Of a stretch of 64,000 nt of DNA, positions 1-13,903 are shown piece by piece. Made by a program: the position numbers and the translations under genes. Source of the DNA: Acanthornis magna (Eukaryota; Chordata; Aves; Passeriformes; Acanthizidae); contig JAWUZG010000973.1 in the NCBI GenBank assembly GCA_036785705.1, positions 1 to 64,000 on the forward strand. The letters are read 5' to 3'. The notes beneath the pieces are model-generated. The model was not told where the DNA came from. It ran no database searches and saw nothing but the letters and a program-made list of their open reading frames with translations. The number at the start of each line of letters is the position of its first letter. The first letter of the stretch is position 1.

Positions 1-3000
1 TAAGAAAGGCAACATGAATGTTTTTTACAAGGGCGCTCATCTCTGCTCCTTGACTCTTGTCTTTTCAGTCAGTTTTTCTCTCTCATTCAGCAGCAGCCTC
101 CCTAACACTGCACACTGGTTTAGTCACACCAGCCACTTCATGACCTCTTGCTGCAGCCTTCAGTAACACAAGACTTCATTCTGCAGCTTCATGAGCTGGA
201 TCATTGTGTTGTTACTCAGACATGCTCACCTGGGACATGGAGAGGCACTGAAGCTTTGCACAGTGCCTGGAACAGAATTTTGCTAAAACTCACAGCAACC
301 TTCATTCTCCAAAGTATGCGTAAGACTAAGACACAGCAACAATGCCCCAACACAACTAGCTGCTCTGATTTTTCTGGGGATTAAGGACCACCTGTAAGAA
401 AAGGAGGAAGGTTTATTTGCCATTGACCCCAAAGAGTCATTTTTCTTTGGACTCATTCTTCAGAGTATGTGGAAAGGCACAGCACTCTGCACTCACCCTG
501 CAACTGAAGGAAGAGGTTCTTGCATCTCTAACACTAAAGCAAGGGTCCTCTTTTTGGATACAATCAGAATTAGTTTTTCAGTAGAAGAAATGCTAAATAT
601 GCATAAATACATTTTAAAACTGGGCAGAAACATCCATTCCAAATTCTCAGCTTTGACATTCCTCACATACTAAGACTCACTTTCCAACGTGCAGAATAAC
701 ACACATTTCTGTGGTATTTTTACCAGTACTAAGCACTATTACAGGCAAATAGGAACTGATCTATATACCAAAATACACTGCTGAGGATCTGTCATCCCTA
801 CTCTATGTATTTCAGATTTTGCTGTTTCTCTGTTCAAACTTCAGACTAGCTCTGCTTTGATGCCTTGTCCTGAAGCTCACACGTACCTGGTGTGCATTCA
901 AGACTCCCTGAGCACATCCTCTAGTTTAGTCTCTAAAAAAAAAAACATCAACTTCACATTCTTCGTGTACTGCTGTTCAACCAAGACCAATCAAAGGGGA
1001 CCAACTAGGAAATTCACTTCAGAGGAGCATCCTGATCTGAATTAAAACATGAATATAGATGCAGTTGTTGAGACACTCATTTTTTGTGATCCATTCAGTT
1101 TTGACAAATGACCATGTCTCAGTGATAACTACATGGAAGCTCATCATAGGAATAGGATTTGAATTTTTGTTGTAGTTACATCAGACAATGACTAAACCCG
1201 CAAGGACTTTAAGCATATATACTCTGAATTGTTTCCTTCCAAAAGAGCTAAATTATTTTCAGACTGTGTTTTATCACAGCTTAATATCTCAGCAGGCACA
1301 GCTCCACTGAAACTGCCTTGTTTGCCTCTACAAGATCCTGTGATTTTTTACTGTCAAAAAAATATGCCAGATTTCCCTATTAGTCACTCACTGAATTACA
1401 GGCATGGGATCCCAGGCATGGCAGCATATCAGGGGCATCAGCATCCCTGCTCACAACCAGATTGTGCTGCTTAGCTGAAGGATGAGATCCTGCTCTTGCC
1501 CACATTCAGAATGGTCTGGATGTAGAGGAGAGGACCCACACAGTAGCAGGGCCAGGGCCCAGGTAACCACCCCTCCCTGCTCTAAGGGGCATAAACATCA
1601 CTTAAGCTGCCTCTAGTTTGTAGCTTTTCAGCTTCAAAGTCAAGTTAATAAAATGGCTGTTGTTGTGAAAGCATTACATAGAAAATAATAAAAGCTCAGA
1701 AAAAAATTGTAACAGGAACAGAAATTCCTCCATAAGCCACGACTATGAATTTGTCCAACAAACCATTCTGATCATCACAATTTAGCAGCACCTGATTGCT
1801 CAGGACATTATCTTGGCAGTGTCAGCCCAGACTGTAGGCGAGCACCCAACATCTTCAAAGCCCCCCCAGAAGTTAGTGTTAATTTGCAACACTGTGGAAA
1901 GGGCCTGCAGACAGGAAAAGGGATGAAAAGCACAAAAAGAGGACATCCTCTCGTAAATCCAGATGTGGTCCCTCAGATCTTCCTCCTGAGGCACAGTGAC
2001 AAAGCAAAGCAGTGAAATTGCCTCTTGTGCTGTTCTATAAATGCTCCTTCACCCTGGAAACTGGAAATTTAAACAATATCAGATTGAGACCCTTCCACTC
2101 TCAGGAAACCAATCAACAAATTTATTGCTTGATGCAAGTTTTAATGTTTAGAAAAGTTAAAAAGAGGGTTTGTTTTAAAGGATGTTAAAGAAATAGTAGG
2201 AAACAACCAAAACAGCATCAGTTACCTGTTACATTTCAACAGCTACTGAACCATAAAATCTTCCATCAATCCCTTCAACTTTTTTGGCAAGTCAAACACT
2301 CAGGTAGTTATCCTCTGACACAAAGCAAAGATTTTACATTTTTGGATGGAAGAAATTAGTGCCATGTCTTTTTGCTATATAAAATATCCCTTTTGCTATC
2401 ATTCTTTTCCAAAGCTTTTAGAAAGCCTAGTGAAAGTGAAGCATACCTTTCACATTATCAAGACAGCACCTAAATTTTCATCTTCCATATTCCAATAAGG
2501 CAGCTAGCATAAAAACATTTAGAAGCACCATAAGATGGAAATGTAGCAGGGTAACTCATTGAGAACTGAAAGTCTCAGATGCATCTCTCAGTCATGCACA
2601 GTTCTTATTCTTTCCTTCACTGAGAGAAACACAGTAATGAAAGAGTTATAAAATGGTGAATATGACAGGTGCAGGTTAAGATGGAGTCAAACAGAGATGA
2701 ACTGATATTTTATTATTATTTTAATAAATACATAATCTAACTGCTTTACTTAGATGCATTGGTTCCAGTGTAATTATCTCTATTGCTTATGATATTGGTG
2801 CTATATGAGAGTAAATCCCTACCATCTAAAGCCAATAGGAGAGCTAATCTTGACTGCCTATAAAAGGGAAGTATTGTACAATTGCTGAGACAAAGGAAGA
2901 GTGCCACCATTTCAGCTGATGATTGCTGTATTACAAATCTTTTTGCAATGCTGATGACTTTAGGAAATGTAAAGCCTATTTTCTGACCAGAATTTTGTGT

Positions 3001-5389
3001 TGCTTCAAAATTAAGAGTACAAGAGCAAAAGAGGTACCAAAGGAAAAACAACAAAGAAACAGTGCCTGAAATTTTATAGTGAAACTAATTTATCATGCTG
3101 CAGCTTGCTGCCAGTGGAAATGAGAACAGACTTCCCTTTCCAATACTGTCAGAAAGCCCATCCGGGAAGATGCCCAACAGTGCCCAAACCAAACCACAGT
3201 CAACAGATTACCAGAAGATGATCTTTCTGTTAAGCTGTTTTTAATAAACAGGCTCATCCAGAACAGGAGGTTAAAACCCCCATCTTTAGAGCACAAATCT
3301 TCATCAGTTTCTTTGAAGAAATAGCTTATTTTCAAGTGCTTCAGCATAGCAAATCCCAGGTAAAAGCAAATAAGAAAAACGACCTCTAGAAGTATTGTCA
3401 TAAATCTCATAGGTGTACTCACTAGTCACTTTTCTAGAAAGTTTCATGCATGTAAAGCATTGCCTTTGAGACCATTAGCCACAATAAAACACAGCTGAAG
3501 ATGCAAGAAATTTCTCACATATGAGAAAATTTTAATTTTCATTAATTTTATCTCAGTCTAAATAACCAGTCTCTGGAAAAATTGCACAAAAAATTATTTG
3601 ACACTTCAAGAATAAGGGATATTATTTTAAAGAGATGCCTCATATTTTTTCAGAGTGTCTTGTGATAACATTTCAGTTCTCACTTTAACCAAAAGACTTA
3701 CTGTTTTTGCAGTACGAGAAGCATATATGATATACTCCATTTCTGGAGTGAAAGGTGAAGTATTTCTGGATATTTCTGGATAAAAGGTGGAAGATATGCA
3801 AGACATACATACAATCTTAGGAGAACATATTGAAAGTTATGTAAAAAGTACATTAAAAGACTCCACAAGAGAAATAGTGAATTAGCAGGATGACTAGGGA
3901 GATTTTTGTTACCTCTGCTGTTCAGAGGTAACTTTTTCTGCAAAAAAACTGCTAGTGGCTTGAACTGGGATAGCCAAATCCTAGTCAGCAGATCCTTTTA
4001 GATTTTCTTAACTCCAGGCCCAACATGTGGCTCTAGAGTAGGAAATCACCTCTTGAAATCCTTTCCTAAAGGGGAACCATGAGCTGAGTCTGCCAGGAAG
4101 AACTGCAAGACTCCCCTCCTCACTTCTGAGAGACAGGACAAATGAAAACACAAATGAAAAGCATGCATTCTTCCTTCCTATTTGTCTAAACCAGCCCTGT
4201 AACCCACCTTCAAAAAATTAAATTTTTGGAAAAACAACAATGTAACCAACTTAGCAGGCAGGAGATAGAACACTGATGCAAGGTGATAATGGTGTCTCAA
4301 AGGGCAGAAGAAATTCAGAGTTGGCCTCTGCAAAGAAGATGCAACTCCATATGCAGATGTGGGTCTAGACAGTTTTAGTGGACATATTTTATTGCTCTGT
4401 CAGCCCGTGTTTAAATGTGACTTCACATCTACCTCACTTTTGCATGTGCATACAAAAATATGCATTTTTTAAAAAAAATCTCAGAGAAAAAAGTGTTAGC
4501 TGATGTAGAGCAATAATCCTGTGGCAGAACAGTTTACAAAAGATGACAGAAAGCAGGCAGCACAAGTAAACCTCTGGAGAAGATGTCATGGGAAAATGAG
4601 AAAAGCTTAGTCAAAGAAGATCAGATAATTAGGGCACTGTTATAAAAAACACAACTGAATTACTAAAATTTAAAACAAACATAGACTAGGTCATAAACTT
4701 ACTGGTGTCATTAATGCACGGCGAAGTTGAAAGAAAAATCCTCCGTGACTAAGGATGAGCGAGTTGTGTGATCAGTTAAAGAGAACAATATGAATTCAAA
4801 ATAAAAATGTCCCCAAGAAAAAAAAAAATCCACCTGTGAAGAGAAGAAAGGAAAAAATCTTATTAAAAAAACAAAACAAACCAAACAAAAAACCCCCCAT
4901 CAAGTAAGAATTCTATGGAGTTGAGTGACAACAAAATAAAAAACTTCTACAAAGTTAAAACTACAGGGAGGAAAACACAGTCACTTTCTAAGAGGATCAA
5001 GTGCTCAAACAGCATCAGTGTCAAGTGCGGAGAGCCTATCAGTCTTACCACAAGAAAAAATGTGCCATGTACACTTATTAATTCCCAACACTGCAGTGCA
5101 AAGCTGTAACACCTTTCACAGTATATTAACAGTATAACAACTGCTTCTGGAGAGGCTGGGAAGTTAAAAAGCTAAAAATGAACATTTGAATTTTAAAGTT
5201 TGCTTGGGCAGCAACTGAGTACCATACTAAGACTTTAAAATAATGAGAGCAGTGATGTACACCAGAAAAACTGGATTTATTTTATAACACCTGTGCACCC
5301 ACAGAGGATGGCAAGCCTTGTCAGAGCCCTGAGAGTGGCTGAGGATATCTTTTCACACTATTGCTACTATTAGGGTCACTTCACTACTA
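1..5389. other. Noncoding block, no supported gene
   Basis: AT-rich unique-looking DNA. The open frames are short, scattered over both strands, and lack paired splice sites or recognisable protein content. Two stretches are framed by good minus-strand splice signals but closed in all three frames (230-391 and 887-932). An adenine-rich low-complexity stretch lies at about 4862-4898. No repeat family was recognised before the CR1 tip at 5.39 kb. Confidence 0.7.
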
Positions 5390-5440
5390 TTGGCTTGGAC
5401 TACATGGTCTCCAGAGGTCCCTTGCAACTATTCTGTGATT
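5390..5440 (+). mobile_element. CR1 LINE, 3' tip fragment
   Basis: The segment reads as the sense 3' end of an avian CR1: a GGACTAGATGACCTCCAGAGG-like run (here ttggactacatggtctccag), then ggtcccttgcaac and the terminal ctattctgtgatta. Only about 50 bases are recognisable and no coding part remains. CR1 copies in birds are typically 5'-truncated like this. Confidence 0.65.
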
Positions 5441-6700
5441 ATTTCCCCAGCTGAAGGGGAAGGGAACTGACACAGGCATATTTTAGGAAGCAAGATCTAA
5501 GATCTGTTCATTATACTGCATAAATAAGAACTCAGTGTTAATAGTATTTTCATCAAGCCAAAGACTGGATAAGCATTAGAGCCTTAGTTATCCTGTGGCA
5601 GAAAAAGTTATAGGGACACTAAAGTTTACACACTGCATTTGTGTGTGAGATTTTAATTTAGTTAAAACAACTTCCAAGATTACTATAACTGAAAGGAGTT
5701 GAGAATAAAAAATAAACCTTCATTTGTTTACTGTGTTTAAAGTAAATATTGTTTGCTCAACTTCCCTGAAATATTGCCAAGAGTATTTGTATTTATTTCT
5801 TCCTCTAACAGATGAATAACACTTCAAGGAGAAAAATATAAACCCAATGACATCTTCAAACATTCTGATTAGCATCTGAAACAAATGCTATTGTATGATT
5901 AACCCCCTACTTTGTCTATTCCCTTTAAAGAACAAAACAGGAGTTTAATTTTAGTTTTTCTAATTACAAAATATACTTACCATAAATTGTTGACTATCCA
6001 GTTCTAAGCGCTACTTACCTGTAAAACAAATCAAACAAACAAAGAGTTACTTAGCGCAATAAACTACACAGGAGTGTGGATATAATTTAGGTGGCTTGAT
6101 GATCATTCCTTTTTTGATTACCAGAGTTAAATGAAAAAATGGAGTGAACCCAAGGATTCAGGAAAAAAAATAAGAACTCCAGCTGGAATACTGATATGCA
6201 ACTGGAAAGCTCAGTCTCAGCAAAAGCACTTTATGACTTGAACTGCACTGCCCCCAAGGTGAAGGGAAAATGGCCAAAACTAAAACTTGCTTGTTCTGAC
6301 TCTCAGAATTGCTTCTGTCCCACCTAAGATGAGCATCTGTAACACGGGATACAAGCTCTTTATGAGGTACAGTCTCCAGCATATTCCCTTTCAGACTAAA
6401 CTTCATAGGAACCACAAACCAATATTGTTTATATTACAAAGAATTTCACAACTTAAATGAGTTAACTAGCAAACTCCACTAAGGCCTTTACATGCTCACT
6501 GAGAGTTGGGTAAGGGTAGGGCCATTACTGCATTTGACATTGCTGTGTCTTGGCTTCATTTTTCTTCTAAAAAACTTTCCTTCTTAAAAGAATAAAATTA
6601 AACTATAAGCATCTGTTACTCTCTCTCTGTCAAAGGTGACAATTGCAAGGCTGCAAGTACTTAATAGTGGTATCTTTAATAATCAAACAGTGATAGAAAT

Positions 6701-6748
6701 ATTGGTTGGAAGGAGCCTCTAGATGTCATCCAGTCCAACTTCCTTTAT
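6701..6748 (-). mobile_element. CR1 LINE, 3' tip fragment, antisense
   Basis: The plus strand shows attggttggaaggagcctct followed by agatgtcatccagtccaact, the complement of the CR1 3' region that reads agttggactggatgacatct on the minus strand. The copy is short and diverged, and the terminal ATTCTRTG units are lost. Confidence 0.6.
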
Positions 6749-8224
6749 TGGGAGTGCATAAAATTAGATAAATTCTTGAGTTTAGTGTTCTTTGAAATAG
6801 AACTATCAAACAGAAGCTAAATACAGGAAAAACCCACGTTTCATTAACAAAATATTACAACTAAACAGTTCGCAATATGTATTGCAGTCAGACACTGCAT
6901 ATTTTTATGGCAGAAACTCTGATATTGTGGTACTTAGAGATACAAAGGCTTGAAGGTAATAAAGTTAACAGCTTATTCATTCAAACTCCAACTTTTGCAG
7001 GAAACTGTCTGAATACTCTTTGGCATAGAGCATCTTTGATACTGTTATACGAAATACATGTTATTTATCCCTTAAATCATAAAATGTGTTTGAATATGCC
7101 AATTTCTTTTTAATACATAATCCATACCATATCAAAATTCAGGCTTTTACTACATATACATGATGTCCAAATTCTAAATACATAGACCCATGCTGCATTC
7201 ACACTGGGGTCTTGGCAGCTTCCATAACAGAGAACTCTCACAGTGGACCAAAAGTTCAGTTACAAATATCATGTATTACAATCCACCATGGCAATGATGT
7301 CTTTTGCTTTGAAGATTTAAAATAAAATACAAATTTGAACAAGAAAACTTGTCAAAACAGAAAAAGATATTTGGGGAAGAAGAAAAAATAAATAAAAATC
7401 ACTGGGATGAAGGAAGAAGGAACAGTGTAGCCTTAAAAATAGCAAGAAATTCTCTCTAATAGCTTTGCCACTGATCATACCATAACCCTTGTTAAATGCA
7501 TTTCATCGCAGCTCAAAATTTGAAACAGGTCTCATTTGCAGTCAAAATAAATCCAGAAAAGCTTCATAGGGATATTTCTCTTCTAAGCTAAGTTTGTTAA
7601 TCAATCATGCTAAAGAGTATAGAAAAACAATCTTTAGATTCCTGACTATCTGGAACAATTTTTCATATCTTGAATTCTCCATGTGATGTAAGGATATTAA
7701 TACAATACACTATTCACAACATTATGACATATTATAATTATCTCCATGGATGCCAGAAACAATTTTGACCATTGTGATAGACTGGGTACTACCTAAAAGA
7801 AACAAACCCAGTATATATTTTAAAATATATGGGTACAAGTGCACTATGCTTAGATCATACTGACAAAAACTTGAAGAAAGTCAAGGGCAGCTGGGGCTGG
7901 GAAAGGATGATGCCAATTTAAACTTTAAGATTGACAGCTCTGTTTGGGATAGGGAAAGCTGAGTGGCTCTTATTCAGCAAGGGAAAATCACTATGGGGGA
8001 AGAGAAGATGTAGGAGTAATATATTAAAAATAAATATGGAACTTGAGGGCATGTTTAATGTAAAGCAAGCAAAATGCTTTGCTAAAAAATGTGGCCTTTG
8101 TGGTCTTTTGAAACTATTACCATAATTTTTTTTTCTCCCCTTGAGCTAAGTTCTTAAGCAGACATAAAAATAGTTGTAAATGGTAATTAGTATTCAGAAA
8201 CACATTTTAGCACGAGAAATAGAA

Positions 8225-8470
8225 ATGTGCTCTGAGGAGCTCAGCCTTGCTGCCCTGGGACAGCTCTGTCCCCGACACCAAACATGGACAAACAGCTTCC
8301 CAAGGCTTTACACTGTCCACGGTCACAATGTGACACCAGTGCCCACTCCTGCATGAGCGAAGCCCTGGGAAACCCAAAAAAGCCAGCGAGTGCCAGTGAA
8401 GGCTCTGGGGGACACAGACACACAGGTCTGCCATCCTGCTGACAGCAAGTGATAAGCACTTCTTGAGTCT
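8225..8470. other. GC-richer island, unclassified
   Basis: This patch is clearly richer in G and C than its surroundings and carries three overlapping minus-strand open frames of 73-77 codons, the pattern expected when stop codons are thinned by base composition. I see no splice pair or repeat signature. It may be an old unclassified interspersed repeat or a small unique GC peak. Confidence 0.35.
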
Positions 8471-8948
8471 TCAAGAACCTGGAAAATCTGAACTTGCAAA
8501 CCAGTTGGAGGGGGAAAAAAAGCTGCTAAGAAAAGCTTCTCCAACTAAAGTGAGCTTTGGGAACAAATGTAATTTCCAGGAGATCCAGCTCCACTGTTGA
8601 CACAGGTCTGTTACTTACATGCTGCTTGTAATAATAATTCTGGCCCAGGGTGAACTTCTTTAAGGAAGAACCAAGACTTCAAATTTTACTCTTCTCCAAC
8701 AAAAAGCTGACTGGCACTTCTGCATCTGCTCCTACTCAACACAAGCAATCATGTACACATGGTTTGGCTTCACAGCCTTCCCAGACCTGACTTTTCATAG
8801 CACTTCATGCCTTGGTCTTCACTCCTGCACACTGGACAAGTTCTGCTTCAAGCTGGCCATAGAAACAAGGGCAGGATTTGGCCTCAAGAATTTCCTAATC
8901 TAAAAATTCCATTGATGCAACAGCTGCTGCCTTCATATGATGACAGAA

Positions 8949-8971
8949 AAATTGCACCAACAGTGCAATTT
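8949..8971. repeat. Perfect 9-bp inverted repeat (hairpin)
   Basis: AAATTGCAC at 8949-8957 is followed after five bases by its exact complement GTGCAATTT at 8963-8971. The stem is too short to propose a microRNA precursor. It is recorded as local structure only. Confidence 0.85.
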
Positions 8972-11900
8972 GATGCTATGCCCCTGAGGACCACTTAAAA
9001 CTACTGCCTTGACTCAGACCATGCTCATTTTCCTCCAGGAAGCTGAAATATAATACTCTCAATGATTTAGAGAGAGCTGTTGAAAAGCCTTTGCCAACCT
9101 CAGGAAATCAGGAAAAGTTGTTTTTACTGAGCTGGGAAAGGGGAAAACAACACAAAAACTGTAGGTGTTCTTCTTGGTTTGCTTTTTGAAGCCATTAATT
9201 GATCAAATGGTTAACTCTTCATAGAAATATCTGACATAGCTGAGTGAGGCTACAAGATATAAGAATGTGCTTCAGTAAACAGGCTGTAACTAATTTATTA
9301 CTAAAAAAATATTTCTTTACTCACATTTTGCACAGGCATGGCAAACCTGCACTGCTACAGATTTCTAAATGCACAAAGGAAGGTTTCCAGCTTCCAGATT
9401 TTTATACATACATGCTTTTCACACTAACAATGCCAATATCCACTGAGGTAAAAAAGAAAAGAGTCATTTCTGTTTGCATGATAATCTATATCCGCAGAAA
9501 AACTTTCCCTATAAAGGGTAAGGAACATCCCTATAGCTCTCCTTCAAAATTTCTGCTTTCTACTGTAATCCCAATAGAAATCTACAGCATCTGGGCTTTA
9601 CCAAAAATTTCTTACTAAAACTAACGCTCTCCTTTGAGCCCAGAAGAGATTCCATGAGTTGGTTTCTTCCACCTATGCTGACATAAAAGGATTTATTTCT
9701 TTCGACAACAAATAAAAATACTGTAACATTAAACTCTGTTTTAGTCTATATTTCTGCGATGCACATGTTATTTCTCTGATAGGACTGTATTCCTGCTTCC
9801 CAAACACCCCCACTCTATATGCTCTAACTGATCTTCCTACTTATACTTAAGTTTAATATACATTAATAAAATCTATTGTCTAAAAAGTTTTATTTGTTTC
9901 CTAAAAATAGTACTCCAGCTTTCCAAGCCATTTAAATTTAAGGTGTAACTACAAAGATGTTACATACTGACCTAATCAAAAGCATGTTGACACCAACATT
10001 TGGATCAAGTTTTTGGTGCCCAAACAAATATTTTCTTTTAGCATATTTCTTTGGACTCAAAGACATTTAATTCAGTTCTGGAACTATATCTTGAACATAA
10101 AACATATTTCAGAAATAATAATTGAAAAATAAGGAATTAAGTAGTTCCTAAAAAAGAAATTTTTATAAACTTGCATCCACAAAGTTAGTGTTCTGATATG
10201 AATCAGAACTTTATTTCTTATCAAAGAACAACAAACACATCATTCTCTCCATCCATAAAATGTGAACAGCAACTGCTATTCAAGTATTGGTAATGGGTAA
10301 AAAAAAGGCTTGTATCAAACCTAATGACTTTTGGAATCAATAATATTAAAACTAAAAAACTGATTTTAAATTAAATGTAGATCTTGGTGTACTGTCATTA
10401 TACCAAAACACTTACCATAACAATGCACTTCAGTTGTTTTCTAAAAACCCTAACATCTCTTGAAGTTATGGAGCAAAATGCTGGAATTCTTACTCAAACA
10501 ATAATTAAGTTTTGCTGGACCAAGGACTGTAGATTTCGAGCTAACTCCAAAGGGAACTTGGACAGGGAAATTTCTTCAATAGACCTTTAAGCAATACCTT
10601 GATTTCTGTTACAGGTCTGACTAAATCTGGGCAAGTTCTCAAGTGGATTGCAACAATTATTAATGAATATACAAACTCAGCTGATTAGCTTGAGAAAATC
10701 TGCATCTCTTCCCCATAAAAAAGTTCTCTCCCTCATGTTGAAATGTATTGGTGCCAGGATGAAAGCTGGCACATGAAAGCTGCAGTGTGGTTGATCACCT
10801 TGCTTTCAGCTTTTCCCAGTACGGTGATGCAAAACCTCCAGATTTCATTTGCAAAAACACTCCCTTCTCCAGACATCAAACACTCATTCACGTTGGCAGC
10901 ACAAAAACCACTTAGAAAAAGCCACAATAATAGCTGTGATCATACATGCAATTATATGCAAAACGCTACAAGAAATTGATGAAAGTTTTGTTCCAGAAGC
11001 TGGCAAATTTGCATGGATTTATCCAATCTGTGCTTTGGATAGGGTCATTCATCCCAACAAATAATCTCAGAAGCTCAGTGGTCAGCAGAGTTGAAAGTCT
11101 GTGCTTGTGCTAAAAGGTGACATTTGAAATGCACTACATATGCCATTATTTTTAGCTTTGCACATAAATAAAAACTCCCAGTGACAAAAAATACAATAAT
11201 GCTGAACTTTGCTAGGCAAAACCTGATCTAAACCAACACAACAGGGGCTCATACAACTTAGTCTGCAGTTCCATGAATTCAGCGTAAATACTCTTACGGA
11301 TCAATCTAGTTCAAACACTTTTCTTGTCCAAAAACTTAGAGATGCTGCAGTCACTGTTGGTGACTGACCTTGATGCAAACATCAGCTGATTATCTGGCAG
11401 ACATCCCCTTTTAGACAGGAAGCTTCTGTTTTCTTTTTTAGTAGCATATGCCTTTCCAAACCATTGATCATTCAATTTCTCATCAGCACTGCTATTTTCT
11501 AATCTCTCTTTTTGAATTTTAAACACTGGAATAGAAACTATTCTTTTGATAACTTCCTTAATACTTTCCTGTTCCAAAATAAGCATCTTCACTATTCTTT
11601 ATTATTTCCATTCTTTTCCTTATTTTGATCTCACAGGTCATCCATTGCCTCTTACTATTTGCTTATTGATATTTCTGCATTTTGCCTAAGCCTTCTCATT
11701 GTTACAGATACATTTAACATTAACCTGTTATTTTCCAGTCAAATATCTGTTTCATCAATTCTCTCATATTACCCTGTTCCATTTATGGCCACTAAATACA
11801 TAACAGTTTTAAAATTAAATATAAAATACAGAAATGCTGCAACTATGGAGAATTTCAAGTCATTACCTCACAATCACAAATACTAGAACCATCTTTCATG

Positions 11901-12619
11901 TGGAATTCACTTTAATTTAGTTTGCTTCACTACCAGGCTATCAAAAACAAAACTCTTAAGTGGATTAAAAAGCACTAGCTAAACTTTCAATTGCATAATT
12001 TGGCTTAAATTGCTTGTAAGGGCATATAATTATGCCATATAAAACATACAATTGAAAAAAATTCAGTCACTATTCTAAGGAAATGGCTATTTTGTTTAGT
12101 CATGGAAAAATACTCTGAGTTGGAAAGCATAGGGGCCCAGCATACACACTGAGTACAAATTCTTCAGTCTCTTTCACAAATGTCTCTTATTATGGACTAA
12201 CATATTTTTATTTTGGACTTCCTCAGCAGAAATGTACAGACAAAGATCATTCCCAGTGAACTGAAACACCAGCAAAGTCCCTAGCCTAACGTGGGCTTCC
12301 TGCACTGCGACCTTTGCGTGATTTGCCAAGCCCTTCCACATGCATGCAAGGTGCAGGCACTGGGGAGCACCTGGGATTTGCCAAGCAAATTGCAGACACG
12401 CTGTTACTCCTCCTGTGCTCAGGAAATAACAGAGCGTGACAGGCACAACTAAAATGCTACCATACGTACTGAAATGCCAGGCAAATTACCCCCGAACACA
12501 ATGTCTACCCTGAAATCACAAATTGAATATTGAGCAAAAGACTGCCCCTGCAGACCTCCATGTCAAAGTCCGTTTGGTTTTGTTTCTGTTTCATGTATTT
12601 TTACAACTGCTCCTTCTGA

Positions 12620-12890
12620 AAGCTGCTCCAAGGCCTCACCATGCTCTTGTTTAAAACCTTTTTCTAATTAACAGTCTTCATCTATTTCTTCCCATTATAC
12701 CTATTAGCAGTAATGAACTTACAGAGAGCAGTAAGAAGCCTTTCAAAGACTTCATTTGACTTCTCTGAACAGCCAAACACTCTTATTCCTCCCTATTGCC
12801 CATAATCAATCATTTTCACAGCCCTGCTTTGTACCTGCTCCACTTTGATTTCACCTCTAGTGGGACTTGAGCTACATTTAAAAAAACCCA
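12620..12890 (-). mobile_element. Ancient CR1 fragment, antisense
   Basis: Several pieces in the right order resemble the complement of CR1: gcctcaccatgctcttg, then aacctttttctaatta, a gap, and attttcacagccctgctttg followed by tacctgctcca. These match the antisense 'GCCTCACC...TTTCTTCCTAAT...CATCTTTGTGGCCCT...CTGCTCCAA' landmarks of avian CR1. The spacing is preserved but identity is low, so this would be an old copy. It could also be chance similarity in part. Confidence 0.45.
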
Positions 12891-13169
12891 CTCTGGAAAT
12901 TCCTGAGCCAATAACTTTCAAGTGTCATTTTCTTTTTTCGTCAGCACGTCACTAGTGGCTGCTGGTGGTGGTTTATGGTATGGCTTAGCAGAACACACCA
13001 GTACACACCGGTCAGTCATTTCCAGACTGGTGGAAATCTCTTGAAGTGGTGGCTCACACTCCATCAACAGTTCTTGTTATCTGTCCCCAGCCACTGCAAT
13101 ACAGTTCTGTTGAACCTTTTTTAAGAAAACATTTTTTAAGACAAGGTTTTTTAAGACAAGGTGGTCAAA

Positions 13170-13325
13170 TACTGCAGCTTGCCCAGAGGAGCTGCAGATC
13201 TCCCTCTTTGGAGATATTCAAGATTTGAGTGGACACAGCCCTGACACAGAAACCTGATCTAATCAGACCTGCTCTGAACAAGGGACTGTACTAGATGACC
13301 TCCTGGAGGTCTCTTTCAACTTATT
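13170..13325 (+). mobile_element. CR1 LINE 3' fragment
   Basis: Sense CR1 landmarks occur in order: cttgcccagaggagctgcag, ctccctctttggagatattc followed by aagat, a run matching 'GACCTGCTCTG' at about 13267, then gactgtactagatgacctcc followed by tggaggtctctttcaac. The terminal ATTCTATG repeats are degraded. It lies just downstream of an older antisense CR1 piece, so this small region has collected at least two insertions. Confidence 0.75.
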
Positions 13326-13887
13326 TTAGAGTCCTTTTACTCTAGTGACTTGACCAGCCAGTTTCTTATGACTGATGAACTGATATACATAAGGTACTAC
13401 TCTTTTCACCTATTTTGCAAGATTTAAACCAGCGCAGCAATTTAATTTTATCCTCGTTTTTCCTAACGGCAACAATAAAGCTGTGTTTTTCATTTGCTTT
13501 AAGCTTTTTGTCCACTTCTTAAGGTATGTTTTGAAAGCAGTTCTTTGTCCAAGTAGATATGGAGTTTTTCTTTACCTTTCTTCCCAAGAAAGGCCAGAAT
13601 AATTCAGGATTTTTTACAAGGTTTGTACCTTTGACCTGCGGAATTCTTGTCTGGCCCTACATTCAGTTCCTGAGCTCATCACTGTGGCTATCAATATGAA
13701 TGAGACTTCTTAAAGTTGATGCTTTCAAAATTACAAGATAAAACAAATTACAGACCTACTTTAGCCCCTTCAATCAATAAATTTAAAAATAGCATTACAG
13801 GGAGTCTCATCACAGACATGATTTTGGCATGCCTAAGTCTAGCCCAACAGAGCACAATCCCCTGCTGGCCCAGGGTGTATTAAGTAT

Positions 13888-13903
13888 AAAAAAAAAAAAA
13901 AAA
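13888..13903. repeat. Poly(A) run, 16 bases
   Basis: An uninterrupted run of 16 A follows a tataa-like sequence. No retroposed body is recognisable upstream, so it is treated as a simple homopolymer. Confidence 0.9.

Larger units (their letters stand above)
6749..12619. other. Noncoding block, no supported gene
   Basis: AT-rich DNA with no recognised repeat family and no convincing exon. It holds a GC-richer island (8225-8470), a perfect short hairpin (8949-8971) and a 124-codon open frame at 9244-9618 that lacks protein-like composition and splice context. The stretch is most simply intronic or intergenic. Confidence 0.65.

Noticed and set aside
1510..1562. 53-nt segment ending CCCAG|GTAACC
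   Set aside because: The donor is good and one frame would feed exon A in phase, but the acceptor is weak and the intron would be almost 32 kb. Not supported without transcripts.
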